Counted from the stretch's first letter, positions 32,119 to 41,637 are shown. The stretch is 64,000 nucleotides of DNA from Spirochaetota bacterium (GCA_018262985.1 JADFDI010000004.1:1-64000); one strand, 5' to 3'. The notes: generated by a model not told the origin, from the letters alone. Translations and numbers: made by a program.

Positions 32119-33963
32119 TCAGAACTCGAGCGTCACCCCCGCGGTTAGGATCCAGGGGCTGGTGGCGCCGGTGCCATAGGGTCCTTCATCGATGTAGATG
32201 TCCTTGGCGGTCGCGTAGACGCCCATTCCGTCGGTGTAGCCGAGATCCGCCGCCGAGGGGATGCCGATGGGGAATTCCCAGCCGAAGCCGAGGCTGAAGA
32301 CCGCCTTGCCCTCCGTGAAGCTGACGCCGAGTTCCAGCGCGTCGACCGAGTAGAAACCGACGGGGGGGGTGACGGCGCTCGCGTAGTATGTGGCGCCGCC
32401 GTCGAGGTACCGGGCGTTGAGCAGGAACTGGTTGACCAGCTTGAAGCTCCAGGCGTCGCTCAGCTGCCAGAGGCCCGCAAGGTACGCGACGAACGGGGCG
32501 TTGCCGTCGTACTCGCCGTTCTCGTTGAGCCAGGCCTGTTCGCTCAGGCTGCCCATGCGCGCGAAGTTGGCCGTCGGATAGTTGGCGTCCAGGTACTGCG
32601 CGAAGGTCTCCGCGGCGGCGGAATCCACTTGGTCGAAGGTTTTGCCGCCGTTGAAAGCCAGGTAGAGGCCGCCTTCGACCGCGAGCCCGTCGAGCAGCGA
32701 ATGGAGGCCGTATTTTGCCTCGACGCCGACGTTCGCCGCGAAGGCGGTGCCGTAGGTCCAGACGAAGGGATCGACGATGGTGCCGGCGCCCGAGGTTTTG
32801 TCGAGGTCCTGGAAGCCGAAGAGCCTCAGGTCGAAGCCGGCCAGCAGCTCGAGCCCCTCGACCAGGTCGAGGTCGGCGTCGAGCCAGAACCGGTTGTCGC
32901 CCAAGAACTTGTAGTCTTTGTACCGAACGGCGGCGATGGTCCAGTAGTCGCGCGTGTACCCGAGTCCGACATCCCAGCCCGCGTCGAAGGTGCCGAGACC
33001 CTCGACGGCGTAGCGCGCGCCGACGAGGATATTGTTGCCTCGCACCCATTCCTGAAGGGTGGTCGCGCCTCCGAAGGGCACGCTCATGGCTTTATAGACG
33101 CTCAAGGACCCGAATTCCGCGCTGGCCGAGATGGCGGTTTCGGTCGTGGACATGAGCCAAGGGTTGATCGGGCCGCCCACGCGCACCTGGAGCAGGCCCC
33201 GCGTGCGATCCTGCGAGGCGAAGACCGGCTTGGTGATGAGCGGCATCAACTCGGAGAAGGCGGCGGTCGGATCCTCGTCGAAGAAGAGCGAGCGCATGCG
33301 CAGGTAGCGGGCATCGACGCCGCCGATCCGGAGGTCCACAAGGCCGCCCACGTCCTCGGCGGCCATCCAGGCGTCGGCGATCTGGTGGCCGTTGAAGCTG
33401 CCGGTGAAGAACAGGAAGGGATTGGTGTCGTCGTAGGTGGCGAAAGTCCGGAAGCCCGCGGAAATTTTGCCGGACTCGAAGGAGGCGCCGAAATCCTCGT
33501 AGTAGCCCGGGACGTAGGGGTCGAATAGCAGGCGCTCGGTGAGCGCCAACGGGCCGAGGTCGATCGAGAAGGCGCTCTCGATGACGTAGTCCCCGGACCA
33601 GATGAGGTTTGTTCCTCCGAGTTCGGGCAGGGTTTCCGCCAATTGGTTCTGGTCGTACGAGAAGCGCGTGGTCATTTGCAGTCCGCCCCACTGCAGCCCG
33701 ATCCAGGGCGCGGCCGCGAAGGCTGTGCCCGCCTTCATCATGGGGTCGTAGACGATACGGTCGTAGGCCGAATCCCACCCGAGGGCGCGGTTGCTCGAAA
33801 CGGCCGAGCCGTACTCGCCTTCGAAGCCGACCGTGACGGTCGGGGCCTTGGTGAAGAAATCGCCGAGCGCGAAGGGCGCAGGGGTTTGGGCGCCCAGAGG
33901 CGCGAGGAGTAGGAGCGCCAGGGCCAGCGCGAGGGCCGGGGCGCGGAAAGCGCGACGATTCAT
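32119..33963 (-). CDS. Putative outer-membrane beta-barrel protein
   Basis: 614 aa. It has a signal peptide (RAPALALALALLLLAPLGAQT, here residues ~6-26) and no lipobox. The mature part has repeated amphipathic strand patterns with aromatic girdles and acidic loops. It ends WILTAGVTLEF, with the C-terminal Phe typical of barrel proteins recognised by the BAM machinery. No known family is recognisable. The start is ATG 33963 with GGAGCG upstream. It lies beside the other porin on the same strand, but each has its own terminator, so they are separate units. Transport or adhesin roles are both possible. Confidence 0.65.
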   Translation of the reverse strand: MNRRAFRAPALALALALLLLAPLGAQTPAPFALGDFFTKAPTVTVGFEGEYGSAVSSNRALGWDSAYDRIVYDPMMKAGTAFAAAPWIGLQWGGLQMTTRFSYDQNQLAETLPELGGTNLIWSGDYVIESAFSIDLGPLALTERLLFDPYVPGYYEDFGASFESGKISAGFRTFATYDDTNPFLFFTGSFNGHQIADAWMAAEDVGGLVDLRIGGVDARYLRMRSLFFDEDPTAAFSELMPLITKPVFASQDRTRGLLQVRVGGPINPWLMSTTETAISASAEFGSLSVYKAMSVPFGGATTLQEWVRGNNILVGARYAVEGLGTFDAGWDVGLGYTRDYWTIAAVRYKDYKFLGDNRFWLDADLDLVEGLELLAGFDLRLFGFQDLDKTSGAGTIVDPFVWTYGTAFAANVGVEAKYGLHSLLDGLAVEGGLYLAFNGGKTFDQVDSAAAETFAQYLDANYPTANFARMGSLSEQAWLNENGEYDGNAPFVAYLAGLWQLSDAWSFKLVNQFLLNARYLDGGATYYASAVTPPVGFYSVDALELGVSFTEGKAVFSLGFGWEFPIGIPSAADLGYTDGMGVYATAKDIYIDEGPYGTGATSPWILTAGVTLEF

Positions 33964-34187
33964 GGATCGCTCCTTTTTTTTGTAGCCGCGGGGCGGCGGA
34001 GCGCCGACGGCGCCTTGGTGCCGCTTCCACCGGAAAGTATAGACCCGGCCCCTTGATTTGTCCCGCGGCCGGGAAAAAGCGCGAAGAACCTGAAAATGCG
34101 GACTGAGGAAAGCAAGCATGCCGTCGAGGGGTGGCGGCGCGGAGCGGAGGATCCCGGCCCGAGGATTTCCGCTGATCGCGGCTCCCC

Positions 34188-35453
34188 CTATTCCCGCCAC
34201 TTCCCCAAGGCCGCCTTCAGCTCAGGCGCGACGCCCCGGATCAGGGCTTCGTCGACGGCGTAGCTCAAGCGCGCCCAGCCCGGCATGCCGAAGCCCGAAC
34301 CCGGCACCAGAAGAATCCGGTAATCCTTGAGGAACATCGCGAACGCCACGTCGGGGCTTTCCGCCGCCGCCGCGCCGCCCGTCGCGGCTCCGGATGCCGC
34401 GGCTCGCGCGGCATCCGCCGCCCTTCCCTTCGGGCCGCGCGGCGGCACCTCGCAGAAGAGGTAGAAGGCGCCCTCGGGCGGCGCGAAGGCGAGCCCGGCG
34501 CTCCGGACGGCTTCCAGCAGCAGCGCCCGGCGTCGCGCGTACGAGGCGATGTCCGCCTTCTCGTCCGCGACGCGCGCCACGGCCCGCTGCATCAGGGCCG
34601 GGGCGTTTACGAAGCCGAGCGTGCGCATGCCCATGGCCAGCGCGTCCATCAACAGGGACTTGTCGGCGCAGCGGCTCGACACGGCCAGGTAGCCGATGCG
34701 CTCGCCGGGCACGGAAAGGCTCTTCGAGAAGCTCGAGCAGACCACCGTCTCCGGATAGGCGTCCATGACGGGCGGAACCACCGCGCCTTCGTACGCGAGG
34801 TCGCGGTAGGGTTCGTCGACGATGAGCAGCGGGGACGTTCCGGTCGCCTCGCCGTGGGCGAGGAGGACGGCGGACAGCGCCTCGACGTCGGAGCGCGGAT
34901 AGATCCGGCCCGTGGGGTTGTTCGGGCTGTTGAGGATGAGCGCCTTCGTCCGCGGCCCGAGAGCACGGCGGATGGCGTCGACGTCGAGCGCGAAGCCAGG
35001 TCCCGTGCCAGCCTCGACCATCCGGCCGCCGTGCTTATTAATGTAGAATCGGTATTCGGCGAACCAGGGGCGGACGACGACGACTTCGTCGCCTGAGTCC
35101 AGAATGGCGTGGAGGAGGACGTTGAGGCCGCCCGCGGCGCCGACGGTCATGACCACGTCGGAGAAGGCGACGGGAAAGGCGTGCTCGCGCGACACCTTGC
35201 GGGCGATGGCCTCGCGGGTCTCGCGGTAGCCGACGTTCGGCATATAGGCGTGCGTGCCCTTCGCGGTATCGGCGACCAGTTCCCTCAGGGCGCGGAGCAG
35301 GGCTTCCGGCGGCTCGAGATCGGGGTTGCCGAGGCTGAAGTCGTAGACCGGCAGGGAGGGGTCGGCCTCGCGGAGGCGGCGGCCCTCCTCGAACATGCGG
35401 CGGATCCACGAAGCGCGCTCCAGGTCGGCGCGGACTGCTTTGGCGACGGGCAC
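34188..35453 (-). CDS. PLP-dependent class I/II aminotransferase
   Basis: 421 aa. Fold-type I aminotransferase features: YDFSLGNPDLEPP at the N-terminus, YMPNVGYRETREAIA, LNSPNNPTGRIY (the conserved NPTG), the DEPYRDLAY segment and the PLP lysine in SSFSKSLSVPGERIGY. The C-terminal domain carries a ~25-residue Ala/Gly-rich insertion (RAADAARAAASGAATGG) absent from typical aspartate or alanine aminotransferases. The GTG start at 35453 was chosen because GAGGAGGT precedes it; longer starts lack a ribosome site. It probably converts an amino acid with 2-oxoglutarate; exact specificity is unknown. Confidence 0.9.
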   Translation of the reverse strand: MPVAKAVRADLERASWIRRMFEEGRRLREADPSLPVYDFSLGNPDLEPPEALLRALRELVADTAKGTHAYMPNVGYRETREAIARKVSREHAFPVAFSDVVMTVGAAGGLNVLLHAILDSGDEVVVVRPWFAEYRFYINKHGGRMVEAGTGPGFALDVDAIRRALGPRTKALILNSPNNPTGRIYPRSDVEALSAVLLAHGEATGTSPLLIVDEPYRDLAYEGAVVPPVMDAYPETVVCSSFSKSLSVPGERIGYLAVSSRCADKSLLMDALAMGMRTLGFVNAPALMQRAVARVADEKADIASYARRRALLLEAVRSAGLAFAPPEGAFYLFCEVPPRGPKGRAADAARAAASGAATGGAAAAESPDVAFAMFLKDYRILLVPGSGFGMPGWARLSYAVDEALIRGVAPELKAALGKWRE

Positions 35454-35559
35454 GGAACGGACCTCCTCAGGGTTCCCGAAAGGGGGGACGTTCAGGATAG
35501 CACGGGTTCCCGGAACGGTCATGGGTGGGCGCACCCGCACGAACAGGCGGGGAGGTCGC

Positions 35560-35793
35560 TCATCCTTCGCCGAAGAAAGAGCGAGCGTCGTCGACGGAAG
35601 AATCGAGGTCCTCGAGGATTTTCCTGAATAGCACCGGTGAGATGTCCCTGCCTGAGTGAAAGGGAATGACAGTGGCGCGTCCCTCGGCGTTGCGGTACTT
35701 GCGGTGCGAGCCGCGCTGGCTGACGAAGGAAAATCCGCGGGACAGGACGAAGCGCTCGATTTCCCTTGGGCTACGAACCGGCACGAAGCCCAT
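35560..35793 (-). CDS. hicA: HicA-type mRNA interferase toxin
   Basis: 77 aa. A compact dsRBD-like HicA protein with the catalytic histidine region QRGSHRKYRN and the FSFVS and ATVIPFHSGRDI strands, followed by a C-terminal helix (FRKILEDL). HicA toxins cleave mRNA and are neutralised by HicB. Its start lies inside the 3' end of hicB (23-bp overlap), giving tight coupling. Confidence 0.92.
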   Translation of the reverse strand: MGFVPVRSPREIERFVLSRGFSFVSQRGSHRKYRNAEGRATVIPFHSGRDISPVLFRKILEDLDSSVDDARSFFGEG

Positions 35794-36007
35794 GATCGTC
35801 CAGCGTCACGGTCCGTATCCCGACGAATTCGACAGGTTCTTCCTCGAGGCCGTCCTCAGCCAGCAACTCGAGGGTTTCGCGCAGGTTATCGACCAGTTCT
35901 TCCACCGTCGCACCCTGGCTATGGGCTCCATCGATTCCCGGCACATGGCCGACATAGAGCCCAGTAACGGTGCATCGCTCGATGACGATCGGGAAACTTC
36001 GCTCCAT
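35771..36007 (-). CDS. hicB: HicB-family antitoxin
   Basis: 78 aa from ATG 36007. The partly degraded RNase H fold typical of HicB is visible: ERSFPIVIERC, then TGLYVGHVPGIDGAHSQGATVEELVDNL and LRETLELLAEDG, quoted here in parts. It lacks the C-terminal HTH or ribbon-helix-helix seen in longer HicB proteins, so autoregulatory DNA binding may be weak or done by the complex. It precedes and overlaps hicA on the minus strand. The 296-bp region upstream (36008-36303) holds no other gene. Confidence 0.9.
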   Translation of the reverse strand: MERSFPIVIERCTVTGLYVGHVPGIDGAHSQGATVEELVDNLRETLELLAEDGLEEEPVEFVGIRTVTLDDHGLRAGS

Positions 36008-36303
36008 GCCTTGAGAATACCCTCGCCGGTGACGCCCGGCAAGCGCCCCGGCACTCCCCTGATGTATGTTGTTGGCCTTCATGCCATATCACCGCCCAAA
36101 CTCAAGACCGCGCTTGCGGATACGGCGGCGAAACATCAGGAATCCCGCCCCTCGCGCGCGAGGTAGGCCACCCCGGCCTCGGCGATGAAGCCGGAGCGGG
36201 TGCCGCCGTGCCGTGGTACAATGCGCTCGGCGCCGGTCCGCGGGCGGCGCCGTTCCCGCGATCGCGCGGATTCCCGAGATTTCCGCTACCTCAGGAGCTT
36301 CGC

Positions 36304-36831
36304 ATGCAGTGGTACCTCGATTGGGTCAGGAGCAACGTCCTTCTGTCGGCCTTCGTCCAGTTCGCCGTCCTCGGCACCCTCGGCGAGCTCGCCGGCGTGC
36401 TCGCCGCCAAGCGCAAGCCCTCGGCGCGAGTCCTCGAATGGCTCCTCAAGGCGCTGGTCTGGGGACTCATCGGCATCGTGGTGAAGTACGCCTTCACGGG
36501 CTTCGGCGGCTTCGTCGAGGCGCTGGCCCACAAGGGCTTCCTGCCCGAGGCGGTTCTGGAAGTCCCCATCCTCTTCGCGTTCGCCAAGAGCTTCGCCACC
36601 AACGCCCAGTTCGGCTTCCTGCTCATGCTCCTGCACCGCACGACTGACAATTGGATCGCGGGCACCAAGGGCTACGCGGGCATCGGGAAAAGCTTCGCGA
36701 CGCTCGCCTGGTTCTGGATCCCGGCGCACACGCTCACCTTCGCCTTGCCCGCCGACTGGCAGATCGGCCTGGCGGCGCTCTGGTCCGTGGCGCTCGGGCT
36801 CATCATGGGCTTCACCAAACGGGCGAAGTAG
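36304..36831 (+). CDS. Small integral membrane protein, possibly Mpv17-like
   Basis: 175 aa with about four hydrophobic helices (residues ~12-35, 45-65, 80-110, 145-170). The C-terminal segment FWIPAHTLTFALPADWQ followed by ALWSVALGLIMGF resembles the W-x2-P-x4-NF-x3-P pattern of Mpv17/PMP22 proteins, but this is a weak match. CAGGAG lies before ATG 36304. It stands alone between the HicBA pair and the lipoprotein gene. Confidence 0.65.
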   Translation: MQWYLDWVRSNVLLSAFVQFAVLGTLGELAGVLAAKRKPSARVLEWLLKALVWGLIGIVVKYAFTGFGGFVEALAHKGFLPEAVLEVPILFAFAKSFATNAQFGFLLMLLHRTTDNWIAGTKGYAGIGKSFATLAWFWIPAHTLTFALPADWQIGLAALWSVALGLIMGFTKRAK

Positions 36832-36904
36832 ACGGGCCGGCCTCGGATCCGCGCATCCGCGAAACCGAGGCGCGAAGATCGTCGGCTCGAGAAGGGATAG
36901 CAGC

Positions 36905-37414
36905 CTACAGGACGATGGACGAGGGCGGCTCGATCCGTCGGCGATTGGCGTTCCACTCGGCGGCGACGGCCTCGAGGAGGCCGGGCGGAACCTCGCCCGG
37001 AGCCGCGTAGAAGGCCACTTCGAGGGCGTGGCCGCTCCGTACCCGCGAGAGGAGGCGCCGCCAGGCGACCCCGTCGCGCTGCAAGGCGCCCAGGTCGGGC
37101 AGGGGCGGATCGCGGTACAGCGCCGCGAACGACTTCGCCTCGGCGGCGTCGCGGATGACGGACACCACGAGGAGCTGGCCGTTCGCCTCGACCTTCCAGG
37201 CCTCGACCGTCGAGGCTTTCCACGAGAACTGCGGGAAAGCCTCGCGCAGCGCGGCGAGCAGGGCGGCCGGCTCCTCGCCCGCGTGCACGAGCCGGGCTTC
37301 GGGGCGCGGCGCGACAGGGTTCGAGGCGCAGGACTGCAGGGAGGCAACGACGACCAGCAGGGTCCCCATGACGAGGACGCCGGTCACGAACCGGAGAGCG
37401 ACGGATCGTTTCAT
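36905..37414 (-). CDS. Putative lipoprotein of unknown function
   Basis: 169 aa with a type II signal peptide; the lipobox is LQSC (Cys29). The mature part is a small mixed alpha/beta domain (FSWKASTVEAWKVEANGQL, LVVSVIRDAAEAKSF). The start ATG 37414 has AAAGGATAATT in front. It lies next to one of the few AT-rich stretches in the window (37411-37462), which probably holds its promoter and part of the divergent rnf promoter region. I do not recognise the family. Confidence 0.7.
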   Translation of the reverse strand: MKRSVALRFVTGVLVMGTLLVVVASLQSCASNPVAPRPEARLVHAGEEPAALLAALREAFPQFSWKASTVEAWKVEANGQLLVVSVIRDAAEAKSFAALYRDPPLPDLGALQRDGVAWRRLLSRVRSGHALEVAFYAAPGEVPPGLLEAVAAEWNANRRRIEPPSSIVL

Positions 37415-37538
37415 AATTATCCTTTGCTATATAAAGCTTTCAAATAATGTTTAGTATTGATTAACCCATCGCGCGGGCTCTGTCAAGACCGAACGCGTAA
37501 ATCGCCGCGACGCTCGTTCGATCTTCCTCGGGCGCGAC

Positions 37539-37567
37539 GACCGTGAAATCATGAGCGTTTCTATAAT
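37539..37567 (+). promoter_or_regulatory. Candidate promoter of the rnf/nqr operon
   Basis: A perfect TATAAT -10 box (37562-37567) with a weak -35 (GACCGT) 17 bases upstream. It lies about 90 bases before the GTG start of rnfD, whose ribosome site is AAGGAG. Confidence 0.5.
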
Positions 37568-37655
37568 TTTTTACCCGCCCCGTTGCCCAGGCGCGCGGGA
37601 CGCCTATACTTTTGTCAGCGATATGGGAGGCTCCCTTTCCCAAGGAGATGGAAAC

Positions 37656-38603
37656 GTGTTCCAGAAACAACCGTTGATGCGGAAGGTGCTCTGGGCCCTG
37701 GCGCCGATCGGGCTGTACTCGATCTGGGCCTACGGGCTCCGGGCGCTCGCGGTGGCCGCCGTGACCTTCGCGGTCGGCGTCGGCGTCGAATGGCTCTTCG
37801 AACGCAAGAAAGGCGGAAAGACGAGCGAGGCCGTCCTCGTGAGCTGCGCCCTCTACGCCCTGTCCATGCCCCCCGCGGTGCCGCTGTGGATCGTCGCGCT
37901 CGGCATCGCCTTCGGCGTGTTCATGGCCAAGGAAGTCTATGGCGGCTTCGGGCGGAACGTGTTCAACGTGGCCATAGCCGGGCGCCTCTTCGTCTACATC
38001 TCGTTCGCGGGAGCGCTCGGCGCCTCGTGGCTGCCGCACGGCGGCTTCGGCATGGGGGCGGGAAACCTGTTCGGCCCGGTCGACGCGTACTCGGGCGCCA
38101 CGCCGCTCGAGCTCATGCGGACCGGCGGGAGCGTGCCGATCCTCGACCTCTTGCTCGGCCTCAGGGACGGCACCCTCGGCGAGGCTCCGATCGTCCTCAT
38201 CCTGGCCGCCGCCGTCTACATGGCGGCGACCAAGACGGCGAACTGGAAGCTCATGGTCGCGACGGCGGCCGGCGGCCTGGCCGCGGCGGGCGGCCTGCTC
38301 CTCGCGGGCGTCGCCAAGGCCCTGCCCCTCGAGAGCCTGCTCGCGGGCAGCTTCCTCTTCGTGGCGGTCTTCATGGCGACCGACCCGGTTACCGCCCCGA
38401 AGAAGGCCCCGGCCCAGTGGGCCTACGGCCTCCTCATCGGCGCGGTCGCGGTGGTCATCCGCACCTTCAGCCTTTTCCCCGAGGGCACCAGCTTCGCAAT
38501 CCTGATCGGCAACTCCTTCGCGAGCCTCTTCGACCGCATGGCGGCCGACGCGGCCGCCCGGAAGAAGGCGCGGGCCGCCACGGCCGCGGGAGGCGCGGCA
38601 TGA
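37656..38603 (+). CDS. rnfD: Rnf/Nqr-type subunit D/B (flavinylated membrane subunit)
   Basis: 315 aa, closer to RnfD (~320-350) than NqrB (~400). Six to ten membrane helices are visible. The covalent FMN attachment motif is DAYSGATPLE with Thr149 as the phosphoester site. The conserved VFNVAIAGRLFVY-type and FMATDPVTAPK segments are also present. It forms part of the membrane path for electrons and ions in Rnf/Na+-NQR complexes. The GTG start was chosen for its AAGGAG site. First gene of a five- to six-gene operon; overlaps rnfG as ATGA. Confidence 0.9.
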   Translation: MFQKQPLMRKVLWALAPIGLYSIWAYGLRALAVAAVTFAVGVGVEWLFERKKGGKTSEAVLVSCALYALSMPPAVPLWIVALGIAFGVFMAKEVYGGFGRNVFNVAIAGRLFVYISFAGALGASWLPHGGFGMGAGNLFGPVDAYSGATPLELMRTGGSVPILDLLLGLRDGTLGEAPIVLILAAAVYMAATKTANWKLMVATAAGGLAAAGGLLLAGVAKALPLESLLAGSFLFVAVFMATDPVTAPKKAPAQWAYGLLIGAVAVVIRTFSLFPEGTSFAILIGNSFASLFDRMAADAAARKKARAATAAGGAA

Positions 38604-39232
38604 AGAAGAAATTCGACCGCGAGAACATCGTCTACGTAGTCGTCTTCTCGTTCGTCGTCTGCGCGGTCTTCGTGGCGGGGCTCGCGGCCGCCAACGAAGC
38701 CACCGCCCCGAAGGTCCGCGCCAACCGCGAATTCGCGAGCCAGGCCGCGGTGCTCGACGCGCTCGGCATCGCCTATTCCGACCCGGCCGAGGCCGCGAGC
38801 CTCTACGCGAGCGCGGTCCGCCCGATCGAGGGCGCCGTGCCGCGGGCCTACGTCGCGGAACGCCCGGACGGCCTCCACTACGCCGTCGAGGTGACGGGCG
38901 CGGGACTCTGGGGCGCCATCACCATCGTGGCGGCGGCGGGCGAGTCGCTCGAGCGCCTCGACGGCATCCAGGTCCTCGCGCAGAACGAGACGCCCGGCTT
39001 GGGCGGGCGCATCGACGAGCCCTGGTTCAAGGAGCAGTTCCGCGGCGAGCGCGTCGCGGGCGGGCGCGTCCGGATATCCGCGGGCGCCGAAGCCGGCGGC
39101 TCCGGCGCGAACGACCCGGAGGACGGCCTCGTGGACGGCGTCTCCGGCGCGACGCGCACCAGCCAGGCCATGGAACAGATAATCGCCGCGGCGATAGCGC
39201 GGCTCGCGGAAGTCGCGGGAGGCGGGAAATGA
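38600..39232 (+). CDS. rnfG: Rnf/Nqr-type subunit G/C (flavoprotein)
   Basis: 210 aa. One N-terminal membrane helix (~9-32) and an extracytoplasmic FMN-binding domain with VSGATRTSQAM, in which Thr185 is the covalent FMN site, and ETPGLGGRIDEPWFKEQF. Flavinylation requires an ApbE/Ftp flavin transferase, which is not in this window. Overlaps both neighbours by four bases. Confidence 0.92.
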   Translation: MKKKFDRENIVYVVVFSFVVCAVFVAGLAAANEATAPKVRANREFASQAAVLDALGIAYSDPAEAASLYASAVRPIEGAVPRAYVAERPDGLHYAVEVTGAGLWGAITIVAAAGESLERLDGIQVLAQNETPGLGGRIDEPWFKEQFRGERVAGGRVRISAGAEAGGSGANDPEDGLVDGVSGATRTSQAMEQIIAAAIARLAEVAGGGK

Positions 39233-39891
39233 GCGCGAAACCCGGCAAGATCCTCGTGGACAACCTCTGGTTCAACAACCCCGTGCTCATCCAGGTGCTC
39301 GGCATCTGCTCGACGCTGGCGGTGACGAACAACGTCCGCAACACCCTGGTCATGACGGTGGGCGTGAGCCTCGCCACGGCCTTCTCGAGCTGGACCCTCT
39401 CGCTCATGAAGGACCTGATCCCGCGCAAGGTGCGCATGATCGTCCAGGTGCTGGTCATCAGCTTCTACGTCATCATCATCGACATCCTGCTCCGCGCGTA
39501 CCTGCCGGACGCGTCGAGGCAGCTCGGGCCCTACGTCGGCCTCATCATCACCAACTGCATCATCATGGGACGCGCCGAGGCCTTCGCGGCGGCCAACAAG
39601 CCGCTCGTCTCGTTCTGGGACGGCCTGACGAGCGGCATCGGGTACATGGCCGTGCTCGTGGCCATCGCGCTCGTCCGCGAGCTGCTCGGCTTCGGCTCCG
39701 TGCTCGGATTCAGGATCATGCCGGACGGCTTCGTGCCCTGGACCATCATGATCACGGCGCCGAGCGCCTTCTTCCTGGTGGCCATGGTCATGTGGCTCGC
39801 GAGGAACCTGCAGGCGCGGCGCGAGGCCGCGGCCAAGGCGGCCAAGGCGTCGCCGAAGCCCGCCGCCGGGCCGAGCCCGGCGAAAGCGTAA
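39229..39891 (+). CDS. rnfE: Rnf/Nqr-type subunit E/D
   Basis: 220 aa membrane protein with six helices. The signature LIITNCIIMGRAEAFAA carries the conserved Cys that, with its RnfA/NqrE counterpart, binds the intramembrane iron centre. A short Ala/Lys-rich tail follows. RnfE and RnfA form an inverted-topology pair in the membrane. ATGA overlap with rnfG; 11 bp before rnfA. Confidence 0.93.
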   Translation: MSAKPGKILVDNLWFNNPVLIQVLGICSTLAVTNNVRNTLVMTVGVSLATAFSSWTLSLMKDLIPRKVRMIVQVLVISFYVIIIDILLRAYLPDASRQLGPYVGLIITNCIIMGRAEAFAAANKPLVSFWDGLTSGIGYMAVLVAIALVRELLGFGSVLGFRIMPDGFVPWTIMITAPSAFFLVAMVMWLARNLQARREAAAKAAKASPKPAAGPSPAKA

Positions 39892-39902
39892 GGAGGAAGG
39901 GC

Positions 39903-40505
39903 GTGGACTTCGAATTCTTCACGATGAACCCGATCGCGCTCTTCTTCGCGTCGATCTTCACGAGCAACATCCTTATGTCCAACTTCCTCGGCATGTGCTC
40001 GTTCATCTCCGTGTCCAAGGATTACAAAAGCTCCTTCGGGCTCGGGCTCGCGGTGACGGTGGTCATGACCATCACCGCGGCGGTCTCGTGGGTGGTGCTG
40101 TACTACGTCCTGGTGCCGCTCGGCCTCGAGTACCTCTCGTTCATCGTCTTCATCATCGTCATCGCGGCGGTGGTGCAGATCCTCGAGATGGTGATCGACC
40201 GCGCCAGCCCGGCGCTCTACCTCTCGCTCGGCATCTTCCTGCCCTTGATCACGGTGAACTGCGCCATCCTCGGCGCCATCCTGTTCATGCAGATCAGGCA
40301 GTACGGCTTCATCGAGTCCGTGGTGTTCGCCGCGGGCTCGGGACTCGGCTGGTGGCTGGCCATCATGCTGCTCGCGGCCATACGGGGCCGCGTCGAGAAC
40401 AACCCGGTGCCGGCGGGCCTCAAGGGCGCGGGCATCACGATGATCACCATCGGCTTCATGGCCATGGGCTTCATCGGGTTCTCGGGCATGATCGCGGTGC
40501 AGTGA
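39903..40505 (+). CDS. rnfA: Rnf/Nqr-type subunit A/E
   Basis: 200 aa, GTG start after AAGGAGGAAGG. Six membrane helices; NFLGMCSFISVSK and TVNCAILGAILF carry the conserved cysteines of the intramembrane iron site. Homologue and structural mirror of the preceding subunit. The downstream gene follows after 10 bp. Confidence 0.94.
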   Translation: MDFEFFTMNPIALFFASIFTSNILMSNFLGMCSFISVSKDYKSSFGLGLAVTVVMTITAAVSWVVLYYVLVPLGLEYLSFIVFIIVIAAVVQILEMVIDRASPALYLSLGIFLPLITVNCAILGAILFMQIRQYGFIESVVFAAGSGLGWWLAIMLLAAIRGRVENNPVPAGLKGAGITMITIGFMAMGFIGFSGMIAVQ

Positions 40506-40515
40506 GGAGGACGCC

Positions 40516-41637
40516 ATGAACCCCTACCTGCTCGGGCCGCTCGTCGTTTCCGGCATCACGGCCTTCCTGGCCCTGCTCATCGCGCTGACCGACCGCGTGG
40601 TCAACGACTACGGCACCGTGGTCATCGACATCAACAAGGGCAAGAAGCGCTTCGAGGTGAAGGGCGGCGCCCCCCTGCTCGGGACGCTCGCCTCGCAGAA
40701 GATCTTCGTGCCCAGCGCCTGCGGCGGTCGCGGCTCCTGCGGGGCCTGCAAGTGCAGGGTCACGAGCGAGGTCGGCCCCGTGCTGCCGACCGAGCTGCCC
40801 TACCTCTCGAAGGAGGAGCTCGCGGACGGCACGCGCCTGGCCTGCCAGATCAAGCTCAAGAAGGACATCGCCATCGAGGTGCCCGAGGAGCTCTTCTCGG
40901 TCAAGCGCTTCGAGGCCGCCGTGAGCTCCATCCGCGACCTCACCTACGACATCAAGGAAGTCACCTACGCGCTCGAGGATCCGAACGAGATCGAGTTCAT
41001 CCCGGGCCAGTACGTGCAGATCGTCGTGCCGCCCTACGGCGACCTCGACGAGGAAGTGCAGCGCGCCTACTCGATGTCGTCGAAGCCCGGCGACCGGAAC
41101 AAGGTCGAGCTGCTCATCCGCCTGGTGCCCGGCGGCATCGCCACCACCTGGGTGCACAAGCACCTCAAGCAGGGGCAGAAGGCCCGCCTCGTGGGTCCCT
41201 TCGGCGAATTCCGCGTCCACGACACCCCCGCCACCATGCTCTGCGTGGCCGGCGGCTCGGGCATGGCGCCCTTCTGGTCCATGCTCCGTCACATGGAGGC
41301 GGAGAACGCGCACCCGGACAAGGACGTCTGGTACTTCTTCGGCGCCCGCGGCCTCAAGGACATGTTCTACCTCGACGAGCTCCGCGCCCTCGAGAAGCGC
41401 ATGCCGCGCTTCCACTTCGTGCCGGCGCTGTCGGAGCCCGCCCCCGAGGACAATTGGACCGGCGAGACGGGCCTCGTCACCGACGTGCTCGACCGCTTCA
41501 TCAAGGAGCGCATCCCGAAGGAGAAGGGTTTCGAGGGCTACCTCTGCGGCAGCCCGGGCATGATCAACGCGTGCATCGCGGTCATGACGAAGAACGGCGT
41601 CGCGGAGAAGGACATCTTCTTCGACAAATTCGCGTGA
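40516..41637 (+). CDS. nqrF: NqrF-like NADH oxidoreductase (2Fe-2S and FAD domains)
   Basis: 373 aa. One N-terminal membrane helix (~8-27), a ferredoxin-type 2Fe-2S domain with Cys69, Cys75, Cys78 and Cys110, then an FAD-binding domain (RAYSMSS) and an NAD-binding domain (VAGGSGMAPFWSML; LCGSPGMINACI). This is the NADH-input subunit of Na+-NQR, not found in Rnf, where RnfB/RnfC do the job. It sits as the fifth gene after subunits sized like RnfD, G, E and A. No nqrA or rnfC is present, so the complex appears to be NADH-driven and minimal. Confidence 0.93.
   Translation: MNPYLLGPLVVSGITAFLALLIALTDRVVNDYGTVVIDINKGKKRFEVKGGAPLLGTLASQKIFVPSACGGRGSCGACKCRVTSEVGPVLPTELPYLSKEELADGTRLACQIKLKKDIAIEVPEELFSVKRFEAAVSSIRDLTYDIKEVTYALEDPNEIEFIPGQYVQIVVPPYGDLDEEVQRAYSMSSKPGDRNKVELLIRLVPGGIATTWVHKHLKQGQKARLVGPFGEFRVHDTPATMLCVAGGSGMAPFWSMLRHMEAENAHPDKDVWYFFGARGLKDMFYLDELRALEKRMPRFHFVPALSEPAPEDNWTGETGLVTDVLDRFIKERIPKEKGFEGYLCGSPGMINACIAVMTKNGVAEKDIFFDKFA

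Noticed and set aside
36304-36831. Firm Mpv17/PMP22 assignment
   Set aside because: Only the last helix and a W-x2-P-like motif resemble the family; kept as a tentative note.
37656-41637. Calling the operon a complete Rnf or complete Na+-NQR complex
   Set aside because: RnfB and RnfC are absent and so is NqrA; the reductase is NqrF-type while the other subunits have Rnf-like sizes.
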